A model generated the notes under the pieces. That model ran no database searches, was not told the origin of the DNA, and was given only the letters and a program-made list of their open reading frames with translations. A stretch of DNA of 64,000 bases from Mya arenaria. Lineage: Eukaryota > Mollusca > Bivalvia > Myida > Myidae. The position numbers and the translations under genes are program-made. The stretch's first letter is position 1. The number at the start of each line of letters is the position of its first letter. The DNA lies in NCBI RefSeq assembly GCF_026914265.1, contig NC_069125.1, positions 8,411,117-8,475,116 of the forward strand, in the 5' to 3' direction. This document shows, piece by piece, positions 36,797-48,425 of the stretch.

Positions 36797-37106
36797 AGGT
36801 TTTTTTTTGCGCGAAAATACCTTTTTTGACGAAAATAAGGTTAATTTTGATAAAAATAAAATTATTTTCGCGAAAATAAGATTTTGAAAAACATATGAAA
36901 ATGGAGTTAGTTTTGGCAAAAATATTTTTTTTGACAATAATGTATTTAGTTTTGACTAAAATAAAGTTATTTTTGCGAAAATCAGATTTTGATAAAAATC
37001 TGAAGTAGGGTTAGTTTTGGTGAAAATAACATTTTTGACAAATATGTGGTTAGTTTTTGGAAAAAATAAAGTTATTTTCGCGAAAATAAGATTTTTAAAA
37101 ACATGG
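36797..37106 (+). repeat. 105-bp tandem repeat with an 18-bp palindrome per unit
   Basis: Three units. The palindrome TTATTTTCGCGAAAATAA is perfect at 36862-36879 and 37072-37089; a variant with three changes lies at 36967-36984. Spacing is exactly 105 bp both times. The rest of each unit is A+T-rich ('ggttagttttggnaaaaat'). Confidence 0.88.
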
Positions 37107-37370
37107 GAAAAATATCTTCTTCTGTTGCCGTAAATGACAATTTTGAATCCAAAATATCAAAAAAATATTTGGTCTACATAACACATGACAGGTGCATTAG
37201 TGTTTCGAAACAATTGTGTTTTTAAGAAAATTAAACAATGATTATTGAAAGTATTTTGACATGTTTCTGTTGATCACACCTCCATCCGAAATGTGCAACA
37301 TCAAAGCGGTTATACACACGTGTTTGTCATTAAGCGGATTAAGTTGATGACAATGACCCATAATTATAGA

Positions 37371-37486
37371 CCGGTATTGCAACTGCAGCAGGTACACGAT
37401 AAAACTAAAGTGAACAATCAAAGATATGTCCTACAACTTAAAGGAGATGCCGACATGTATGCCTATGACCGACTGAGCCTAAAATG
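37371..37486 (+). CDS. Possible orphan exon, RPA1 N-terminal-like
   Basis: Bounded by a plausible acceptor (aattatag) and donor (AAAT-gtaagt), this reads without stops, starting RPVLQLQQV and continuing through NNQRYVLQLKGDADMYAYDR. The PVLQ...RY.L.L pattern resembles the start of the replication protein A 70-kDa N-terminal OB-fold. That is a weak by-eye match over about 26 residues. No neighbouring exon was found in the same direction, so it could be a chance frame, a stranded exon or a pseudogene piece. Confidence 0.25.
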
Positions 37487-37499
37487 TAAGTAAATTGCA

Positions 37500-38185
37500 T
37501 GTTTCCGTGATATTTTCTTTTCGATACAAAGTTTTTTTTTAACTAATCATCGCATGGCACTTAGCACTTTTTTAAATACAACATGATTTTTGGTATTTAT
37601 TGTTCAAATGCTATTAATGTTAACTAAAAACCATATGCCGAGTACCTGTACAACTGTATCTATATTTTTGAGGAAAAGTAAATCAGGGTACCAGTCTACT
37701 TATTGACCTCAAACGTTACTCTGACCAGAGCGGCCGAATGATTCAGACATGTATGTTATCACTACTTCCGGATGCTGATGATGTGAATTTCATAGTGTTT
37801 TATTGAGGAAATTTATCAATTAAGCCGCCATTGAATGATTACCACTATCAAACGGATTTGTTTTCATCTTACCGTGGGTAGCATTTTTTAATTTGACACG
37901 TAAATTTTCAAGCAATACAAGTTCGTTTGAAAAAATCATGTGATTTCAATTTTGCAAAATGGAGATAAAAAATATCAAATATGCGCATACTTATTAATGA
38001 AGTTTCATTCTAAATGAAGCCAAATGTATGAATATGTGCATAGCATCTGTGAAAAAGATGATTTTTTACCTATGTGCATAGAAAAGTCTTGGAGCCACTC
38101 TCAGTGTAAGTACATGACATTGTGATAAACCATCGCCATTGATAAAACAATATTGCATGCTCAATTTTGATTTCCTCTCTTATAA
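37500..38185. other. Non-coding, no feature resolved
   Basis: A+T-rich sequence; no array or inverted repeat was seen. Confidence 0.35.
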
Positions 38186-38573
38186 TGCACCAATCAATTG
38201 TTACCACGCCCCCCTCGGGGATATACCAGGGAAAAGGGCTGTGTTTTTACCTTTCAGGTGTCCTCGTAGCTAAAGAACTTCAGCGAACACATTATATACT
38301 ACCTTTTTGGACGTGTTGTAAACATCAAAAAAAAAAAAATATCAACAATAAAGTTATGGAAGCCAGAACTATTGTCCTTGCAATGCGGGGTGATTGCGGT
38401 GGTTTTGTCTTCCCTCAAAATATATCAGGGAATTGCTCTTACCTTAGAACCGCGGGGTGCGGGGTTATTCACGGGATTTTACCACCAGTTCGTTCTCGCA
38501 GGGCAGGGATTTTACCGGGGATTGGCTGGACGAAAAGTCCGGGGGGGGGGCGTGGTTACAATTGACTGGTGTA
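38186..38573. mobile_element. MITE family C, copy 1
   Basis: The ends read TGCACCAATCAATTGTTACC at the left and the inverted equivalent (ggttacaattgactggtgta) at the right, followed inward by a C run and a G run respectively. The interior has 'gatataccagggaaaaggg' and 'tttttacctttcaggtg'. The target duplication is unclear. Confidence 0.75.
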
Positions 38574-38932
38574 TACTTTACAAGTTCTTTTTCTGAAGAC
38601 GCTTTGTGCTCACTTTTTGTTTTCTTGCCAAGAATGAAAATCAAAAATCAGTCAGAGATACAGTATGGTGATGCATTGTTGTTGATAGATCAATATAAAT
38701 GTGAAATATTTGAGGGAAAGGTATTTGGTTGAACAAAATTAAAATCAAAATATTCAATAAAGTTCCCTTATCACCCAATGTTGTGGAATAGTAAAGTAAT
38801 GAAGATTTAACCTCACAACAGTCTTTCTCAAATGCTGTCCTGGTAAGGCTTTTTTATGCTTAAGAATAACTTACCTCGCGATGTCAGACCAGAAATCATC
38901 TTGGCATGAGATTGGATCACTATGGATCATTA

Positions 38933-39211
38933 TGCACCAGTCAGTTGTAACCACGGCTCCCACATCTGGGGGTATACCGGGGATGGCCGACGATATGGGC
39001 CATGTTTTTACCTTTCAGGTGCCAGGTCTTCCTGGAAAATACAGTGTGGATGGGGCTTAACCTAATGTCCCTTGGGTGCGGGGCATTTGGTGGGGACTTT
39101 ACCATCAGATTATCTACGCAGGGCGGGGATTTTAGCTGGGGTTGGCTGGACCGAAAGCAAAAGTCCCCGCTATTTTGGGACCGGGGGGCATGGTTACAAT
39201 TGACTGATGCA
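38933..39211. mobile_element. MITE family C, copy 2
   Basis: Same termini (TGCACCAGTCAGTTGTAACC and inverted 'ggttacaattgactgatgca') and the same interior order ('ggtataccggggat', 'tttttacctttcaggtgcc') as 38186-38573, in the same orientation 360 bp downstream. Confidence 0.75.
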
Positions 39212-39520
39212 TTAGCTTGTGTATTCAGATAAAGTTAAGAATATATATTTATTTATATAAGTTATACTTTGCAATCTAAATAAAAGATTTGGAAAAGGTA
39301 TCCTTTATCAATAAATGCAAGTTTACACAAATGTATCATCCAAATACGAGTACCTTGCAGGGTGAATGTTATTTGTAAAAATTATACTTAGTGAGCTTTC
39401 AAGATTACCTTTCCAATCGCATGTACACAATGCAGTTTGAAACCTGGATAATTAAAACAAATCCTGGTTGTAGACTAATAAATATTTGTTAAGTCACAGA
39501 CATGTTAAGGTACAGTTTAA

Positions 39521-39939
39521 AGGGGCTGTACTCAATTAATGATGAAAAAGCAAAAATTTAAAGAAAATTGTAGAAAATTGACATTAACTTGGTATCGATG
39601 TGTACATTTAATGCATTGAAACTTACTGATGATCCCCATAGTTTACAACTTATTTATTAATAGCAGTTATTTCGTGTTTTTCCATTCCTTATGTGTGATC
39701 TGCCGTTGGTGTTATTACATGATATTAGCGAGTTAGATATACATCTGGAAAATTCAACCCAGGAAAGGTAAGTCTTCGTAGCATAGTGGATACGACACTT
39801 CACTGCATTTTTTTTTTCATTTTGGTATTTTATTTACAATAACGATATCAAAAAGTAAACTGTTTTATTAAAAAAGTGTCCTTAGATTCGTTACAGGAAA
39901 AAACAAACTTTTTTGGTGCCAATCTGGTGTACAGTCCCT
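39521..39939. mobile_element. Candidate MITE with AGGG(G/A)CTGTA ends
   Basis: The short imperfect inverted ends AGGGGCTGTACTC (left) and GTGTACAGTCCCT (right) enclose about 420 bp with a T run near 39809. No target duplication was clear. Confidence 0.4.
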
Positions 39940-40129
39940 GTCATAAACAACAAGTGAAGCCAATACTGTGTTAATTTGAGACAAACAAAAGGAAGACAGC
40001 ACAAAGCTCAAAAGTGTGACCAATGTGAGAATACCTTACCTAATTTATAAATTTTCATGCGATTCAGACAATTTTAATGCTAGAAATCACAACAAATCAT
40101 TCCCTTGAATTATTTCTGTCATAGTTTAA

Positions 40130-40467
40130 AGCTACACTCTCACAGATTTACCGTTTTTACAACTTTTGTTTTGTCTTGAAAAGAGAAATTTTTGCGTAAA
40201 CATCTTCAAACCAATGATATCAGATTGCTGACAAACAATCAGCTCGTAGTTTGTCATATTTCCGTTCGAAAATTAATGTTTTATAGCTTAAACCGTTACT
40301 AACAGTTTAAGAATAATGCTTAAAACATCATTTTTTAACTTCAATATAAAAATCTGCCATCTAAATTTTGGTCAGCAGTCTTATATAACTGGTTTCCGTG
40401 GATTTTCGCAAATATTGGCTCGTTCCAAGACAAAATATAAAAAAGTTGTCAAAATGAGAGTGCAGCT
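40130..40467. mobile_element. 338-bp foldback MITE
   Basis: The ends are AGCTACACTCTCA at the left and TGAGAGTGCAGCT at the right. Inside, 'caacttttgttttgtcttg' pairs with 'caagacaaaatataaaaaagttg', and the centre ('aatgttttatagc', 'gcttaaaacatcattt') continues the fold. Almost the whole element can fold back on itself. Confidence 0.75.
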
Positions 40468-42335
40468 ACTCATAATAAAATTTCAATGCACTACATTTGA
40501 CATAATTTTAAACAGATGATTTTTTTTTAAAAGTCCAATATAACCTTTATGTGACCTTACATTATAATGAATTTATTCAGATCATAATTAAGTGACTTTT
40601 CTTGCATTTAAATGTGAACAAGAAAGCTTGGGATTGAACACTAAATGAAACAAGAATGAAATTAAATGAATCACAAAATATCATCAAAATTATACACACA
40701 AATGTTCTTTGATATACAAACAAATGAAACTTTTTAGATTTCACAAATTTAACATTCACTAAATACGGTTATATAAAATGATGAATACATTTGTAGGATT
40801 TGATATCCTACTAGATGAAACAATTCATTAACTACTGTTGATCAGTGCAGATTGTGGGAGGTCATGGTTGATTTCAATGAACCACCAATAAGCCCTGCCA
40901 AAATTGGATACTGATTGGTCAGTCAGGTGCTTTTGGTAGGCATGATGAGCATGAATGTTAATTTTAACCATCATTTATGAATGTTTACACAATCATTGAA
41001 TATTGAAATAACAAGCGAAATGTTAGTTTGAATGATGAAAGCCATGAAATATGTGAAGTATTGAAAAAGAGACCATTTTTTCAGCTTGTGTAAAAAATGA
41101 GAAAATTATTAAGTAAAATTATTTATTGTTTATCAGGAAAATGTTGAAATCTCATGTTTAGGCCAATAGTGATCATATTTGATTGCTATGTTATTGGCAC
41201 TTATTGCAATATGTTTTATTCATTGCAATATTTATGTAAAACATTAATTATTATGTTGACTTAAGTTTGTAGATAAGAACTAATGGTATAGGTGATGTGA
41301 GAATGATCTCGTAAGTCTTAAAGACCCTTTTAGTATTGTGAGTTTTTTGCTCCAGTCTTGTTCAGTTATGCTTTTGAATATTTTCAAAGTAACTGCAAAA
41401 CAAGTCCAGCTGTCTAGAAAGACTATGTCAAACCCTGACCAGATATAATTTCTTGTCTTTTCAAATTACCAACTTGGCAATGGTTTTATCATAACATAGG
41501 ATATTGGTTTTAAAGAACATGTTAGTGTTTTTGTATGTGGAATGAAATATCATAAGTGGCACTAAATTGAACATAATTTATAGTTCTCATTGATATTACA
41601 CATAGCCCCAAGTACATGTTGATCTAAGATTAAAGGCTTGGATGGAGTCAAGGCAAGAAAAATGCATATTAATACATTGTACTTTCCAACGCAAGAACTA
41701 TTTGTTTATTCAAGTAAATAAAGCAATCCCAACACCAAGGAACTACAGTATCGCATAACTAGCTTAATTGATATTATGAGTCGGAGTTCAAATTGCTGCA
41801 TTAAAGGCATATCTAGTTTTCAGAATTATTCAAACTCTGATTTAGCAACCTTACTATAGTTATATGAACTACTTTTGCGAAATGAAAGCTTTTTTAGATT
41901 TACAAGGACGAGTGGAAAGTATTTGCCAAATGTACCGCAACACCTGATACCTGTTGCCTAGGAATCCAAAAAATTCTAGGCACTCCAAATGTACTATTCA
42001 ATTCGGAGTGCCTGAAAAGAAAGCTTCTTGATTCTACATTCAACATCTTCTTTCTGTATGACATATTGGACCAGGAGAATCATGAACCTACAACCTTTTG
42101 CAGCTATTGAGATAGGGAGCTCTCATGACAGTGACAGAGGACTAATGGCCAACTGCTGCATTTATTGAGTTATCTAATGCATACAAATTAAGACGGAGAA
42201 AATAATTCTTATTTTTTCCAAACTACTTCCTTAAGCATTTTGTACATGTATGTAGTTGTCTTTTACAATGATTGTCCAAAGTTACAATGGCCATGTGGGT
42301 TAAAGATGCTCTGTTCATGGGGTAACAGGTTTTGT
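40468..42335. other. Non-coding, no gene seen
   Basis: One hairpin AGGCACTCC/GGAGTGCCT at 41977-42012. Otherwise A+T-rich, with no supported exon. Confidence 0.4.
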
Positions 42336-42336
42336 A

Positions 42337-42525
42337 CATAATAGGGTTATAAGTACTGCGTTTTGATCCAGGAGGTTGTATTCGACTCAAGTAGATTTTT
42401 GCTGATTCGGATTTCACAAGGCACAAGCCGAGTAAAATCAAAATCTACAAAAAACTACATGAATCAAATATGACATTCTGCCATATCCGGATCAAAACGC
42501 AGTACTTAAAACCCCTTTATTATAT
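42337..42525. mobile_element. Short MITE with AAGTACTGCGTTTTGATCC ends
   Basis: The left end (AAGTACTGCGTTTTGATCC, 42351-42369) and right end (GGATCAAAACGCAGTACTT, about 42489-42507) are perfect inverted copies. The similarity continues outward through 'taatagggtt' and 'aacccctttatta' and, weaker, inward. The target site is not resolved. Confidence 0.75.
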
Positions 42526-44240
42526 ACATTACTGATTAGATCACATCTTTGCTCAATAAATTTCATTTTAAGGATGCACTCAATGGTATAATGACGTCAA
42601 TTTTATATTGCGCAACATACGTGTTATGACGTGACGTCACAAGAGTGGTATACATATGGCCGTATTGCACTGGAGCGAAATATGGGTTTAAGTATTTTGT
42701 GATATGTATTGCATGTGGATTGATGATGGGAATAAAATAAAGAATAAAGTTATGTTTGGTATACTATTCTCACTAGCAGTATGATGAACTGCTGACACCA
42801 TGTTATCAAATTTGATGGTCAAAGTATTTAAAAGACATTTCAATATTTCATACTTTAAAAACAATATTCATCTCATCTTAGTCTACTCAACTTGCTTTGC
42901 TATGTACAAAAGTCTGCAGCAGTAATATGAATAGCATAAGACAGAAGGCAGTGCCTAATATTTATCAACAGCACTAAGTTATCATGGTAACATGTTATAT
43001 GAATTGAATACCAAGCACAAATTAAGAGGGACAAAATAATTCTTCACTTTTTAAATAAAAACTACTTCCTTATAGCACTGTGTATGCAGTCTGACATAGG
43101 TGTACAATGTAGATGTATTTTACAAAGATTGTTCAAAGTATGGCCCTATGGTTTAAAGCTCCCCTGAAAAAGAGGTGACAGGCAAATAACAGTCCTTTGA
43201 TATAAAAGGATTTGATCAAATTAAAGTATAAGTGCCAACCACGTAAATTAATTTGTACAAGTCTGATTTAACGACTTTGATAAATTCAAAAGAACTATGA
43301 CTTTATCTGATTAAACGCTTTAGCCCCCCCCCTCCACCCCCCCTCCCCCCTCACTCTACACACACTTAACTAGATTTTTCAAATTTCCTTTGCAGCTTGC
43401 AAGCATTTTTAGTCTAAAGTTTAAACTAGCCCATTCAACAGAGTGACCCCTTGTGATGTGAGCCGATTGTTTCAATGCTTAGAACATGGTTGTCAATATT
43501 CCCCTGAATGAAGCCCTAGTCCATCAGTGCTTTCAGCACTTTGATTCAGTAAGTCGTTGACTACATCAACAATCGTTGATTCAGTTGAAACGAAGCGCAA
43601 GGTTAGATTAGATTCTCCAGGAAAATTCAATATAAAATGTAATAAATTTGAATCCTTGGAGCTTTTGTAACAGACACAACAGATACATCTTGCAAAAACT
43701 TTATGTTTAAGAATGGATCAATTCGAAATCCGCACAAGGCAGAAGTGCAACCAAACACGCACATGTTGTGATGCGTCTGTGGTCTTTATGTGGTGTTTAT
43801 ACGCTTGTGTCTGTTGTTTAGTGCCGTGTTTTGGTCTTCCTTTGTGCCTCTTAAAAGGGTTTTACTTCTGGCTTTGTCCCAGCAGTTTTCATTGTTTTAT
43901 TAAGAACCAAGACACACAAAGGACAGACAGTTTTAATTACATTCCCATGCAGTAATTCGTCTATTCGTTAGTATCACCGGGAAGTCAGAAAACTACGTAT
44001 GTGAAATGCCAGTTTGAGCAACAACGGAAAACCAATTACTTCAATTATCATTGTCGTTTAATTGTCGTAATAAAATCTCCCTAGATAAAATTAAAACCTA
44101 ACCCCTGTTTTCTAACCAAAGTGCTGTTGTTGTTTTTTTAACTAAATACAACACAATGGATTTAAATTTTTCGCTGTTAACCCATGACACATAAATTTCA
44201 TAATATCGTCTTTTTATTGCCATACTTTCACTTCCGAGTA
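42526..44240. other. Non-coding; two CRE-like palindromes and a C-rich run
   Basis: TGACGTCA occurs at 42592-42599 and 42632-42639. A C/CT-rich run lies at 43324-43352. No gene is supported. Confidence 0.45.
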
Positions 44241-45910
44241 GGTTTCTTTTTCATGCAAAAAGTGCATCAGAATCGTTGAAATAGTTTCCATTTAAAAACC
44301 TTTAAAGGTATTCGGGAATCAAAGTATTATATATGAATAGTTGTTCTATGAGACAAGAAGCAGTATTTTAGTGTTATATAATGATACATCGGAGGGCGAT
44401 TTATAATGCAGTCTTATACATAATATTAACGTGTTCAAAACACATGAGCAAGTAGCTTACGCTAAAGCATTGGAATGGATTGCGATACCATCCATAAGTT
44501 TGTATTCATCAGGCTCGGATTCGTTACAACTCCAGTCCACTACTACCTTTCTTAGTCTGCTGCAAGCCCATATAATGAAAAACTACTATTTTTCTTCAGT
44601 TTACGGTATCTTGCTTAATGCGCAAACACGAGGTTTCTTCCTGCCGTGGGTTAGAGATAAAAATAGCATCCCTCCAGTCCAAATAAAGGGCGTTAGCCTT
44701 AAGAGCATGCTTCTTTGTTCCTATATTCACTTTTCCCCAGCTTTTAAATCTTTTTGCAGACACTTTTTAATTTTAAGGTTTATTTTTTTAAGGTTTGCAT
44801 ATTCGTCGTTTCATTCACCATCAAGTTCGGTTTGCTTTTAGTATTAAAGCACATCATATTCAAACGTTTCATGAGTTGGATACATACTATTGTTTTTCCT
44901 TGACGAAAAAATGACCCATGTTTTAACTAAGAAAGCCATCATTCATTGTATTTACGAAACCATTTGCATTGATATTCTAGCGGAAAAATAGTACATGTGT
45001 ATGATTAATTATTAAGTTTTTTCCGTATATATTTAAAAACTGCATGTCAGTGGATGCACAGATTCTTTATTCCGTATATATAAGTATCACATGGGTGTGA
45101 CAGCCAACAATTTATACATTCTCTCAAAACCAAAAAGCCTCATTTACAATCATTATGTAGACGAATTATTTTATATATTACGGATTGCATTATAGAAAAT
45201 TAGTCTGTCTGGAATGATCACAATAATCGGTAGTGGCCTTATATTAAATAAATCAATGCGGTAATTCGATTCAAGAGATTTTCCATTAACTGAGAATGGT
45301 GATAGCTTGTTGTTATATTTATACATAAGTAAAAATGCGTTTTGAAGTTGAATATTACGAAACGAATGAAAAGCTTTTAAAAAAATGCAATAATGCTTTA
45401 ATCACGACTAGAGTTTCTTAATGCTGTACGAGTATCTTGTCCATATTTAAACCCTCAGTGGATTGCTGTGATTCATTTGCTTCGCATGCAGGGTCATTAT
45501 TCCTCAATATGGGCAACCTCCAGGGATGCACTGTTTTAAGAAATATGTGCATAAAGTAATGCCTAAGACTCGCAGTTTTTGCTCAGAATGCATGGTTGTG
45601 AAATACGGAAGTCTCGAGGGATTTAAAAAGGAACCTCTTGAATTGATTTATTTATATTGACTGTTGTACACAATATCTTTACAGCCGCTTAAACCATAAC
45701 ACGGATACAATTTGTAAATCGATATTTCGAACATAATGTTTTTACTTACGAAATAGATTTATATTAAAACACGATATACGTGAAATCTAGGAAAATTGTT
45801 TCTTTAAATCTGCTATTTGCCAGTCTATGCGAGATTCTCTTAAGATTGAAATGATATATTCTTTTCTAAATCATGCCAAATTACATGAAGAAATTGTATT
45901 ATATATTTTT
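44241..45910 (+). repeat. Long dispersed repeat, copy around 44.2-45.9 kb
   Basis: The part at 44590-44720 matches 50045-50160 ('ttgcttaatgcgcaa' against 'ctgctaaacgcaa', 'aaaaatagca', 'ctccagt.caaa'), and 45515-45910 matches 28890-29290. The 136-codon open frame at 44431-44841 lies in this repeated DNA. Confidence 0.55.
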
Positions 45911-46908
45911 ATTTAATCGCAAATCGATCTATTTGGTAAAGGAATAATTGGTCATATGGAAAAAGCACAGGACTTTCCACACCACATTTGTAAACGAAAG
46001 GTTTTCGATACAAATAATTAAATTATATCATGTTTTATTAAATGTGTAGCAATACTATTTAAAAATGAAAATGAGAAATATCGAAAAAAATACCATCATT
46101 TTAACTCGTTCTTATTTATGGAAGTGTATTGACGCAAAAATTTTGGTTATGACATTAGTATTATGCTTTATGGTATTCCCGTTCGGGCAATGAACGTTAC
46201 AATATGCATTATGATATGTCGTATTGCATGTTGACATTCCAATCTTGTTTAGAGCTATTACAATTACAACATTACATGCTAACTTCATTTTGTTTAAATG
46301 CATGTGAACATCATTTAATAAATACATCTTTGGTTACAATCTGCATAACTTCCTTATTTTTATCATAAAGTTCGAAACTTGACGAGACCGAATAGAAAAA
46401 CAAGTACGCACAATGCAACAATCACCAAGCATTGTAGAATTATCCGAATGAAACAGTGCAAATTAGACAAACCAAATGATGCAAGCCAAAAAAACTTAAC
46501 ATAATGCGGTTGCCAAGCAACAGGCAGAGGAGGCGCTGTATGCATATTCATTTGTTTCCGTACATGTCCGGAGTTTAAGGAATTATATGAATTGCAGTTA
46601 TTTCCCTTTGTTCTTAATCGGTCCTAGCAATAAGTTGATGTAATTTGTGTATGCTGCATATTTATATTTCGGCTGACTATATTCGACACTTATATTGGTG
46701 GTATGTTCGGCATCTACTGAAAGCATTACATGTACAAGTATTTTAACCTACACCCGTAACACTGTCATAAATGGATCAAAAGTAAATCCAAGAAATTCTG
46801 CCGATGACAGATGATACAAGGGACAGGAAATTGCAGCCTGCCAATAATATTTCGAACTACCACATGGAAAGTACCTTGTGAAATATGATTTTGAGACAAT
46901 ACAGTAAT

Positions 46909-46933
46909 GCACCAGTCAATTGTAACCACGCCA
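46909..46933 (+). mobile_element. Solo terminus of MITE family C
   Basis: The 25 bases starting TGCACCAGTCAATTGTAACC match the left end of the two family C elements, but no partner end lies within about 500 bp downstream. Confidence 0.6.
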
Positions 46934-48425
46934 GAATTTGCTGTACAGTTTATGGCCTCAGAAAAAAACAACGAAAATGGGATATTGCATTGTCCATGTT
47001 TGTCTAAAGACAATTAAGATATACCAATATATCGCATACCATTTTAAATGAAATTGACTCCTCTTTACATGTCACCTTTATAAAAGTGGATTGTTTTTAT
47101 GTTGACATATGAATACAAATTGACTCTAACGTGAAATCCGGTAAGTTTGAGTTACATACCTTGTTTCTTTCTTGCATATCAAAGGCATTACATATCTTCA
47201 GATATGTTGTTTATCTCATTATATGTACCCAAAATGATAAAAATCAACATTTTAGAGGAAAACGATGAGTCAGACGCCTGTGGGAGAAACCAGATGGCGT
47301 GGCTTATTCGCTACAAAGGTAAATAACTCTAAGCGCCTGTACTAGTACAATCGTCGAGTTTCGACAGTTTCCGTATATTTTCGTAAAAAACAACGAGGAA
47401 GCGCCATCTGCCTTTCTGTTTCGTCATAACATTTTGTGACAAACTTCGAATGCATCCAGGCAAGAAAGAAGGATACATGTTTTCACACAAGACATGAAAG
47501 AACAAACGTTGCAATGATGAAAAACACATTTCAGATGTACAATTGACAAACCACAGTATGCACGATGCAACCATCTATACTCTATAACTGGCACCCAAAT
47601 TACTTATTTTATCTAATATCTTAATATGAAGGTCTATTCGTGCTATACATGTTTTTTATACTATATGCCTTTGGCCTTATCTTTTCATGCATTTGTAAAA
47701 AAACGTTTTGCGATAAACGCCTATTTAATCAGAGTAAAATTAATTTTACACGCATAAGTGTGACTTTTAATGGCAGCAACGTATTAATTTTTTTTTTATT
47801 ATTTAACGTATATCTAAATGTAAAAACGTTACCGAGTGCACAATTAATTTCATCGATACATATTATTATTAAAACAAATTTTACTTGATATTTAAAACTG
47901 AAAAATAAAAGAGAAAAACGTAGAAAATAAATGTCATTTTATAAGCACAATTAACCGTCGCTTAATATTATTTTAAGTATCTATTTATTTAATTATTTGT
48001 ATAGCTTTATTTATTTATATTTTAATTTATATTCACCATTCGTTTATGCACTTTTACTTTTTACTTTTATCGACCTTGTTTTTTCAATATTGTATAAAAA
48101 AATATGAATATTATATTCAGCCTGTGTATAAACAAATAAATGGATGCTACGTTTTCACTGGTCTAAAATGCTGTTTTTCCCAAGACTAATTTCTTTGTTT
48201 CGATCAATCCACTTACATAGCTGTTCAGATAAAATAAATGAATGTGTATCACTTTTTGTCTGATAAGTGTATGCATTATATATTCAAAACGTCATATAAA
48301 ACGACTGCTATAATAATGATATATTCTTTTATTCTGAGTTGATAATCAAACAGTTATACGAAGTTTAAGCAAATTGCTTGCATCATTAATTCATTTTAAA
48401 AAAATGCGGTTAAGTAAATTGCATT
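46934..48425. other. A+T-rich non-coding stretch
   Basis: No supported gene, RNA or array. Confidence 0.4.

Noticed and set aside
38167..38732. Overlapping plus-strand frames of 74-132 codons
   Set aside because: They fall inside a MITE with G and C runs; no protein family fits.
43713..43955. 80-codon Cys-rich frame resembling a small membrane protein
   Set aside because: No signal or family recognised and no promoter or splice context; probably chance.
44431..44841. 136-codon plus-strand frame
   Set aside because: It lies in a dispersed repeat; the related sequence at 50.05-50.16 kb does not keep the frame and no family is recognised.
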